Shown piece after piece: positions 47,401 through 51,187 of a DNA stretch of 51,187 nucleotides (positions are counted from its first letter, which is position 1; every line of letters starts with the position of its first letter). The stretch is from contig SVFN01000029.1 of the NCBI GenBank assembly GCA_015056815.1, positions 1 to 51,187 of the forward strand, in the 5' to 3' direction. This stretch comes from Lachnospiraceae bacterium. GTDB taxonomy: Bacteria; Bacillota; Clostridia; Lachnospirales; Lachnospiraceae. The translations under genes and the position numbers were made by a program. Under the pieces are notes generated by a model. The model ran no database searches. It saw nothing but the letters and a program-made list of their open reading frames with translations, and had not been told where the DNA came from.

Positions 47401-48452
47401 TCAGTGCTTGGAGGCAGCGGACAGCCGTCTGCCGCGCAGGTCGCCGTGATGGTCGCATCGCTGGCGGAGTAGGTGAAGCTATGAAAATGGACTGCATTAG
47501 GAACAGTGATGTTAGCAACGCCATCTGGGGTGCCCGAAACCGTAACGACCGTATCGCTGGTTCTGGTGACAGTAATTCCGTTTGTAGTTTTGTAGCAGTC
47601 ACTTGTTTTTGGAAACATATGCCCACTGTTCGCATTATAAGTGACCGTGGTCATTGGACTGCGGGTTACGCCATAATCAAAATAGTTTTGACTGGTGCCT
47701 CCTCCATCGGCTGTAGCGTTTGCTCCTCCGGACAGATTGACAGATGAGAAGATGACAGATGACAGATTGAGCTTTAAAGAAGGGCGGACACCAAACGTGG
47801 AGTTCACGTCGTTACCGAGGTCGTTGACGTAGCCGGTCCCGCCGTTGACGAGCGCCGCACGGCTATCGTAGCGACCGGGTGAGCGCAGCCACCAGCTATT
47901 GTCGAATTTTCGGACATTCTCAGGCAGGGAGTTCGCCTCATCTACGCTCAGCAGATACAGCTTCGCATCATCGGTTGTTTCAGCTACTACTGTCGAGGAA
48001 TTATATGTATAGGTTGTCAAGGTAACCGGTTGTATAGCATCTGCTACATCCTTGAAATTCGGTTCCTCCTCTCCGGCAGTTCCGGCAACTATACTATTCA
48101 AATGGGATTTCACATCAGAACTATTATAACTGTTGCTTGAAGCATCTGATTTAAACGTTAATTCGCCAAAGCTCTCCGATTGGTCAAAGCTCTCCGCCGC
48201 CAGCAGCGTGACCGTTCCTCCCGTAGCAGTAGAATCGTCCGCAATAATGTACCATGGTTTCCCGTTGAAGGTCACCTGTAAGTTTGTCAGATTATCGCCA
48301 CTCTTACCTTTGTTAGCCTCTGTAGTTACCAGATAGTCATTATACGCTCCGGTAACATCCGCATACGCCGTCAGACTCATCCCCGGCATCAAGCTTAGCT
48401 CCATCACAAGAGTGAGCAGGATACCCATCAACTGTTTCATTTTCTGTCTCAT
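41481..48452 (-). CDS. Giant secreted surface protein: DUF6273 variable-type domain, Ig/MBG-like repeats, LRR_5 tail
   Basis: 2,323 residues, secreted: signal peptide about 1-31 ending AYA-DV. A DUF6273 domain (about 45-235) has the C-type-lectin-like ending NSWWLRSPG ... FGVRPSLKL. Then YDG/MBG-like and Ig-like beta modules follow; the block containing GTMYYA ... NAGTYKVWYMV occurs twice (near 650 and 1700). A Cys-rich central part (about 1085-1315) is coded by GC-richer DNA. A LRR_5 (BspA-like) tail (about 2150-2307) ends very basic, like the GH127 enzyme. No LPXTG motif. AAGGAGG precedes the ATG. Probably an adhesin or receptor-like display protein. The DUF6273 end matches the retroelement template candidate at 48664-48776, so it may be a DGR-type variable protein. 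Confidence 0.85.
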   Translation of the reverse strand: MRQKMKQLMGILLTLVMELSLMPGMSLTAYADVTGAYNDYLVTTEANKGKSGDNLTNLQVTFNGKPWYIIADDSTATGGTVTLLAAESFDQSESFGELTFKSDASSNSYNSSDVKSHLNSIVAGTAGEEEPNFKDVADAIQPVTLTTYTYNSSTVVAETTDDAKLYLLSVDEANSLPENVRKFDNSWWLRSPGRYDSRAALVNGGTGYVNDLGNDVNSTFGVRPSLKLNLSSVIFSSVNLSGGANATADGGGTSQNYFDYGVTRSPMTTVTYNANSGHMFPKTSDCYKTTNGITVTRTSDTVVTVSGTPDGVANITVPNAVHFHSFTYSASDATITATCAADGCPLPPSTEGGTDHVATLTIAAPTLTTYDGTGSADATITDVYSIKGDASIQYQTKSGDIYGTATETAPTDAGMHKASITLGPEGKTATAYVEYEIAPMALTIDTATATDRAYDKDNTAVTISDVTFKNGITPVVLTKGTDYTVTGAMTDVNVGNNKTVNVTVTLANANYSLATNTTTTTVNISKADAQTIADVTDTLVYTATSVSESVAGKMPDDAGTLSYSAGTASKTGNVTVSDFNVNKTSGAVTATLSGGAPGDTVTLPVTISSTNYADSTVNVKITLSKANAVAATVTANNRTYDGTEKPLVTVTGEATGGTMYYALGENATTAPADNLYTTSIPKATNAGTYYVWYMVDGDDFHRDTTPESVTVDIEKRDCYQSSQIPNITKYVPGNKAGEYTITLPALPNGAKYYFTKDDTSGLISTLPAESTENTLSFSTNSGKSAGTSAVITVEAKDAPNYNDYSFKVNVIVSDYTVEYDWPERTNIWLDADNELAWSESGVTIDRSKLVVKKNGTKVTNVSFTAKVDSNTLISGENTIVLEPGVHRIAITGDDGKLDDWVEFKVIKLNEDDEKLTMVIPLSYALPGVVTEPNTTVYYDGNNVTGAGNTKLWYRHEIGETYISPPRNDDELYANNIYSTRITDCVKSLSGTLTLFKIGDGDYPGMRISNVNGSASLDGVSRLDTVCGQLILHREGEAIHQKVDLDGVAVSSGVSGGYVWYVGDDCPDLTLKEGKVYLGDVCIDSQNTTITDGKDIFYAGGTEIFRYGNFVSLGENWFNLNDIPGVLTCASRKDIGWDCNCQKDANGDCVSCYSQNGDTLTVCGETIHLGQYIFVGYNFVCLGDKYLYDFTPASEGSTDPDFTKKIDVAFDADSHILTVAGYAINVGTRPICWLDSVECTAKVYYPTMNYKIFKPCAYVKYRTGDCCYSVARKDYVTIPYSSALSIQCDPQYKVGDPIEIGLTVCECLDGYGNTDGRGARGDITVFLDNKSERRLVNDNPSFTYVCDLGDLAEGPHQLCVILDGDETHAGATATATFTVVRTDPVLKLTGKQDTKGEEFENGAEIEYDPETPIVINAINDAAVSDTSWKWQISNTSAADAVELGETTNNSGNNAVNSEDISLYTVGLGTVKLWAGFSGNGKYKPAKAAISFRVVPKQVTNPIIEVINEDELYYDGTAKEPEVRVYYAAGKLIPADQYDVTYSDNTNASGENSKAKVIVKSKTGALYTIDATKEFMIQESVPGIEELPAASAISYGQTLADSTFSGGKATANGNVVTGTFAWKDTTIAPVVSDSETKEYEVIFTPESANYLPASCKVKLKVNKVDVPSSAVTAPTPKTGLSYTGEALELADPGSVTAGFGTMYYAVTESDVTEAPEFDGDSTSADKKWSTSNPAAKNAGTYKVWYMVKGNPNYYDTAPGALTVSIGKGEYSGVKTLPEYVYIGEAVTNMLKLPAVPEGATYDNNITISGNSAGLISSATVSGNSLTYSTAALSELTTVSIIIPVRDAVNYKDYDFTIIISTKNDAVVTLGSEDALIKTYGDDEFTIGATVENEGAGGEWTYTSSDTDVAVISDAGTVTITGAGDTVLTAVYNSDTTMGQASVSLKVNKAAPEYNAPQPQILLCNATLADISLPEHFSLEDGNAALQLGANTVKVKYTPEDTDNYKDVSGIEVQVILQHKLEETEAVTATQTNPGNSAYWTCSVCGKHFSDKEGKTEIEDGSWIIPMLPKTEPTTDPTTDNPGVDDPGNKNTDGNDPGKVTQNEVPADKGTTITQSGEDAAEYVVISDKGETPATAFVKPCNEADKNITIPDTVTKGNVTYEVVKIDVNAFKDDKSVETVKVGNNIKEIGDNAFSGCVNLKSVDLSKANIEIIGKNAFKGTKLKTVTLPDTVKTVKAGAFSNCKNMASITFGKNTKTIGKNVVKNSGKLKTINIRSDKVLSAKNLKALVKSLKNKKVTIKVKKSLFTKYKSAMKKAGFRGKLKKFK
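47782..47894 (-). repeat. Variable-repeat-like segment (VR) in the DUF6273 domain
   Basis: 113 bp coding about residues 187-224 of the giant protein. It aligns without gaps to 48664-48776 with 86 of 113 bases identical (my count by hand). In coding orientation, 13 of 28 template A positions differ but only 14 of 85 non-A positions. Five consecutive codons (residues about 194-198, RYDSR) differ from the template only at A. Both ends are shared: TGGTGG at the 5' end and GGTGTCCGCCC at the 3' end. Confidence 0.6.
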
Positions 48453-48544
48453 TTGTCATAATCCTCCTTGATTTTGTTCTTCCAATCGGCTGCCGGGGGA
48501 ATGGAGCATCCCCACTCCCAACGCCTTGAAAGCTTTCGCGTCCA

Positions 48545-48607
48545 AAGTCTCCGACAGCATGTGTTTTTCCCGCGGAGACTTCCGCAGAAAAGGAACCGGG
48601 TTCCTTT
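48545..48607. repeat. Two stable hairpins between the template repeat and the surface gene
   Basis: AAGTCTCCG at 48545-48553 with its complement at 48573-48581, and AAAGGAAC at 48600-48607 complement to 48589-48596 with a 3-nt loop. They lie 3' of the template candidate on the minus strand. Stem-loops next to repeats are known in DGR target recognition, so these are noted as possible parts of the element. Confidence 0.5.
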
Positions 48608-48663
48608 GCCCGATACGCTGGCCCATGGAACTTTCCATGCACTTCTGGCAATCAGGCAATGCG

Positions 48664-48776
48664 GGGCGGACACCAAGCGTGTTTTTCACGTTGTTGCCAT
48701 TATCGTTGACATCCCCGGACCCGCCGTTCACGAACGCCGCATTGTTATCGTTGTTACCCTGCGAGCAGAGCCACCA
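48664..48776 (-). repeat. Template-repeat candidate (TR) of a diversity-generating retroelement
   Basis: In minus orientation the segment reads as WWLCSQGNNDNN ... NDNGNNVKN ... GVRPA, with AAC/AAT codons at nearly every position that is variable in the partner segment at 47782-47894. Clusters of AAC/AAT codons are the hallmark of DGR templates because only A is mutagenised. It directly follows, and slightly overlaps, the reverse transcriptase fragment. The open frame across it (48456-48809) has no ribosome binding site or domain start and is not annotated as a gene. Confidence 0.6.
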
Positions 48777-49269
48777 TGCAACCCTGTCCCTGTTGTATTT
48801 GGCAGCCATGTTCAGGCATAAAAGCCTTTTGCATGACAGCCCTTAAGGAAAGCCCTGCAGCCCTCCGATACAACCCATCACTCACTTCTTCTTTCGGTGC
48901 ATGGGTGAGTACGAATGTTCCCATCACCTTCTTCCGAAGCTTCCATGTATGCCCATGGGCAAGATGCCCGTTATAGCTTGCAACACTCCTCCCTATCTCC
49001 TCCAGGCTCTTGTTGTGTGTGCGGTACTCCTCTTTATATTTCTTCAACCGCCTCTTCCACCGTCTCTTATTCGAAGTTCGAAGCCTTCGAATCACCTTTC
49101 CGGTATCGGTCAGATAAAATCGAAATCCCAGAAAATCCACACCTTCCGAGATTGGCATGATCTGTGTCTTCTGATTGAACTCCAGATTCAGTTCTTTCGC
49201 CTTTGTTATGACGGATAATTCATTCTTTGCTATAAAACGCCCTCCTTTTCCTGTCGATCTTTTGAACAC
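48754..49269 (-). pseudogene. Reverse transcriptase, C-terminal fragment (DGR type)
   Basis: The fragment has LNLEFNQKTQIMPISEGVDF, LGFRFYLTDTGKVIRRLR and a basic helix with KRRWKRRLKKYKEEY, then SVASYNGHLAHGHTWKLRKK. These are the late-palm and thumb motifs of DGR/retron-type reverse transcriptases. The N-terminal half with the catalytic Asp-Asp box (usually YxDD) is missing, so it cannot be active. The break is near 49236, where sequence turns into a non-coding leader with GGAGG. The last ~20 codons run through the template repeat in another frame. Group II intron reverse transcriptases are less likely because no maturase/endonuclease part or intron RNA was seen. Confidence 0.75.
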
Positions 49270-49270
49270 A

Positions 49271-49320
49271 AAAACCGCCGAACCTGACAGGGTAAAGTAA
49301 CCCCATCAAATCCGACGGTT
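49271..49320 (-). terminator. Long G-U-compensated hairpin with U-run
   Basis: Arms 49275-49293 and 49300-49318 pair over 19 bp in minus-strand RNA, with about six G-U pairs and a 6-nt loop, flanked by AA/TT and then TTTT. The G-U pairs show that it works as minus-strand RNA. It directly follows the 28-residue ORF and precedes the RT fragment. Confidence 0.7.
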
Positions 49321-49405
49321 ATCCATCATTAACATATTCAGTTTCAGACAACGAAAAAAGGGCGCAGTTATGCCTTGCTTGCTTGAGCGTAGCGAACTGC
49401 GGCAT
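49319..49405 (-). CDS. Tiny ORF, 28 residues
   Basis: Starts MPQFATLKQARHNCA and ends TEYVNDG. GGAAAGGAG lies about 9 bp before the ATG and a terminator-like hairpin begins at its stop codon, a neat expression unit. Not recognised; it could be a leader peptide or a remnant linked to the retroelement. Confidence 0.35.
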   Translation of the reverse strand: MPQFATLKQARHNCALFSLSETEYVNDG

Positions 49406-49573
49406 ACCTGTCAACTCCTTTCCGGTAAAATCTTAAAGAACCGAGTTTCTCATCTCATATATCATCCTGCCGGAGCAGATTCTTTACTCCTACATATGAA
49501 CACGATAATAATATTATATTATAGCAGAACCATAGGATGACTTCAAAAGATTTTTCAGATATTTTCCCGAACG

Positions 49574-49603
49574 AAAAACAGGCGAGAACCGCCGCCTCGC
49601 CTG
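49574..49603 (-). terminator. Terminator
   Basis: CAGGCGAG at 49579-49586 with its complement at 49596-49603, loop of 9 nt, then TTTTT on the minus strand. It would end transcripts from the 49725-49823 ORF. The stretch 49410-49570 otherwise shows nothing I can name. Confidence 0.75.
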
Positions 49604-49724
49604 CAAAGAGTGTATCACAGATGTGGATATGAGCGCAAGACCGGATTGCTCATGTGATCACCCTCATAAAAAGCGGACAGCACACCACCATTTTCACAGT
49701 GATGCGCTGCCCTGTGTTCCCCGC

Positions 49725-49823
49725 TCACACTTCGACCTCCACGGTCACGCCAGCCTTGAATGCCACCTCATAGTCATCATCCTTCACGACTGCTCCTATT
49801 TTGTCATTTTGTCGTTTTGCCAT
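49725..49823 (-). CDS. Tiny ORF, 32 residues
   Basis: Starts MAKRQNDKIGAVVKDDDYEV and ends VTVEVEV. A TATACT that could be a -10 element lies about 10 bp before the ATG, but there is no clear ribosome binding site, so translation is doubtful. It is followed by a good terminator about 120 bp on. Not recognised. Confidence 0.3.
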   Translation of the reverse strand: MAKRQNDKIGAVVKDDDYEVAFKAGVTVEVEV

Positions 49824-49899
49824 GATAAAATGAGTATAGCATCATTATCACTCACCATCAATCTCCATCTCACTTGTGTATTTAAACCTATACATGCCC

Positions 49900-50133
49900 T
49901 TAGAATACAAGATAATTGTCAACAGGGAATACTCTAAGTCCTATGCTTTTCCACGGTTCCCGATCATACCTTCGGAATTTATCAGGCATATGATCCAGTT
50001 TACTGATTGCATTTTCCAATCGATCCAACTGCCCCGCTGCATTTTCGGGTGCCAGCAGTTCAAAAGCAATATACTCATAGATGCCCCTCAAATCCCTGTC
50101 TGCCTGCTCTGAAATCTGTACATCAAAAATCAT
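49900..50133 (-). pseudogene. RelE/ParE-superfamily toxin, C-terminus cut off
   Basis: From the ATG at 50133 (MIFDVQISEQADRDLRGIYE) to a stop straight after VDNYLVF, 77 residues. Family members run on for about 20 more residues from this point (usually Y-x-V ... I-x-R-I ... GRRD), which carry part of the active site. Here the next codon is TAA and the sequence beyond is unrelated, so a rearrangement or deletion end lies near plus 49900. AAAGGA precedes the ATG. Start and antitoxin stop overlap by 11 bp. Confidence 0.8.
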
Positions 50134-50428
50134 AATCCTTTCGGATATCTGCAAAGGTTGACTTAACCGATTTTGTCCTACCGGACTGCATGTCAGCATA
50201 ACCCTTTTCCAGTTCTGCATCCATCTGTGCATCCGAAAGAGTGCTGGTGTCTATCGGTCTAGCTCCGGGAATCTTAACTTCAAATGGAAGCCCCCTTTGA
50301 AGAATGATCTGCTTATAGAACATATTAATAGCATTCGAAGCAGGAATCCCTAAAGTATCAAGGATATTCTCTGCCTGTTCTTTAACATCCGGTTCTATTC
50401 TTGCATATAAATTTGCTGTTTTAGCCAT
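50123..50428 (-). CDS. RelB/DinJ-family antitoxin
   Basis: 101 residues. The N-terminal ribbon-helix-helix domain reads KTANLYARIEPDVKEQAENILDTLGI, followed by the family's PASNAINMFYKQIILQRGLPFE and a C-terminal toxin-binding tail. AAGGAG precedes the ATG. It is intact while its toxin is truncated; it may remain as a transcriptional repressor or may counter related toxins. Confidence 0.9.
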   Translation of the reverse strand: MAKTANLYARIEPDVKEQAENILDTLGIPASNAINMFYKQIILQRGLPFEVKIPGARPIDTSTLSDAQMDAELEKGYADMQSGRTKSVKSTFADIRKDYDF

Positions 50429-50560
50429 ATCGCATCATCTCCTTATAAAATCGAACCAAAACACATCTGTTCACTTTTAGTACATGCGACTGTGCTGACA
50501 AGAGCAATACATTTTTATTGGAATTTTTGTTGTATTGGAGTCCGCTATTGGTTTCATATA

Positions 50561-50835
50561 CTATGATTTCTTCTGTTTGATTTTTGCAAGTAGTCCGGTG
50601 GTATATAAAACCATAGTAATAAGTGCACCGACTGAAAATCCCAAACAGATTCCCTATACACATTCATATACAATTTCAGACTTTCTTTTATTGAAAGACT
50701 GTGCAAATATCTTAACTGCAGACCGAAGGATATCATAGAGTTCATTCCCTACGAACCCGATGAAGATAACGACTATGATATTTCGTAGCATGAATGCATA
50801 ATCAAGGTCGTTTTCAAGTGGCTAAATCACACCGG
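50561..50835 (-). pseudogene. Broken small membrane-protein gene
   Basis: One frame reads PLENDLDYAFMLRNIIVVIF ... FVGNELYDILRSAVKIFAQ ... SEIVYECV, then TAG, then GICLGFSVGALITMVLYTTG and ends KIKQKKS at 50561. The composition (two hydrophobic segments, basic end) looks protein-like on both sides of the stop, suggesting a point mutation in a ~90-residue membrane protein gene. A ribosome binding site for the first part is not seen. The family is unknown. Confidence 0.4.
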
Positions 50836-50837
50836 AC

Positions 50838-51187
50838 AGGTGACTCAACAGCTACCAAATTATTCACAATTTGACTCATTTAGATATTAATTAAATTGTA
50901 GTCATCGAATCTTCCCCCGGTAGTTGACCCAACTATACATTCATCCATTTGCAGTCATTACTTTATATTGATGCCATTGACTTTCTTTGCAATAAGCTGA
51001 TCTGTGGTCAACCTTGCAACTCTTACAATTTGACTTAATTGGGAAAATAGTTGATTCCAAGTCATCGAATCTCACCCTTGCGGTTGACTCAGATATAACT
51101 ATATTGCATTTACAGTCAATTTCTTGGAAACAATAGGTTGACTTAAAATGAGAAATGATGATTTGTGGTCAATAAATGACAATAATA
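50838..51187. repeat. Array of ~53-bp units with TTGACT / AGTCAA inverted pairs
   Basis: TTGAC recurs at 50871, 50923, 50977, about 51030, 51084 and 51138 (steps of 52-55 bp). A facing GTCA word lies about 29 bp after each, at 50901, 50953, 51006, 51060, 51114 and 51167. Units 1 and 4, 2 and 5, and 3 and 6 resemble each other most (for example GTCATCGAATCT in 1 and 4), giving a ~160-bp higher-order repeat. It contains no ORF and runs to the window edge. Confidence 0.7.

Noticed and set aside
46350-47747. A 465-codon open frame on the plus strand inside the giant surface gene
   Set aside because: It is antisense to a gene with signal peptide, domains, ribosome site and terminator. It arises from the GC-rich, Val/Thr-rich repeats and has no ribosome binding site or recognisable protein.
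47782-48776. Claim that the template candidate directly produced the present variable segment
   Set aside because: Fourteen differences fall on non-A positions and the flanks are unrelated, so a recent direct copy is not supported; only an A-biased, older relationship is claimed.
48456-48809. 117-codon open frame across the template repeat, looking like the end of a DUF6273 protein
   Set aside because: It has no ribosome binding site, lacks the rest of the domain, and its tail (after GVRPALPDCQK) is low in protein character. It is better explained as a template repeat plus structured DNA.
50421-50663. 80-codon minus-strand ORF upstream of the RelB-type antitoxin
   Set aside because: Protein-like sequence in this stretch lies in a different frame (the broken membrane-protein gene); this ORF is Cys/Tyr/Asn-rich without any motif.
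50838-51187. CRISPR array
   Set aside because: The recurring words are only 5-9 bases, the units diverge along their whole length, and they pair by threes into a higher-order repeat. There are no identical repeats with unique spacers and no cas genes.

Overview
The window looks like a chromosomal segment of a gut-type Firmicute, most likely a Lachnospiraceae-like Clostridium. This rests on strong AGGAGG ribosome binding sites, TTGACA/TATAAT-type promoters, FtsH and CTP synthase of clostridial type, a secreted GH127-type glycosidase ending in BspA-like leucine-rich repeats, and DUF6033/DUF4885-like small proteins. No rRNA, tRNA or CRISPR array was seen. Family names are from memory and reading, not from searches.

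Region 1 (1-16700) is ordinary core or lineage genome: ftsH, pyrG, a chemotaxis receptor, a 2,054-residue secreted arabinofuranosidase-like enzyme, an RlmI-type rRNA methyltransferase, a membrane diguanylate cyclase, a small unknown protein, a GIY-YIG protein and a low-molecular-weight tyrosine phosphatase. Most have their own terminators and several have clear promoters.

Region 2 (16800-32800) is an AT-rich accessory (defence) island, nearly all on the minus strand. A two-gene unit encodes a Ser/Thr kinase and a protein with two CxxC pairs, an AbiJ-like start and a HEPN-like end. An IS66 remnant separates it from a type I restriction operon in the order hsdM, rhuM, hsdS, hsdR, followed by a 1,065-residue AlbA/Schlafen-type protein. 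Upstream of hsdM lie debris and cargo: a cut-off YafY/WYL regulator, a membrane protein, an ASCH protein and a truncated YodL-like mobile-element protein.

Region 3 (33000-40300) holds a LytTR two-component system and four small, helical or coiled-coil proteins of unknown role, one of them split by a one-base frameshift. Pairs of 12-13 base direct repeats spaced exactly 21 bp, as expected for LytTR regulators, occur both before the response regulator gene and before the four-gene operon, so the two units are probably one regulon. An AbiE toxin-antitoxin pair follows, with its promoter flanked by a 19-bp direct repeat.

Region 4 (40300-51187) is a junction zone. It starts with about 1.1 kb of non-coding DNA with GC-rich stems and iterated GGTGTCAC motifs (perhaps an old oriT region). 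Next is a 2,323-residue surface protein whose N-terminal DUF6273 domain carries a variable-repeat-like segment. Just upstream of it is a 113-bp partner with Asn (AAC/AAT) codons at the variable positions, beside the C-terminal piece of a reverse transcriptase. I read this as the remains of a diversity-generating retroelement (DGR) next to a DGR-type target gene. After that come two tiny ORFs, a RelB/RelE-type pair with a cut-off toxin, a broken membrane-protein gene, and at the right edge an array of about six 53-bp units, each with a TTGACT/AGTCAA inverted pair.
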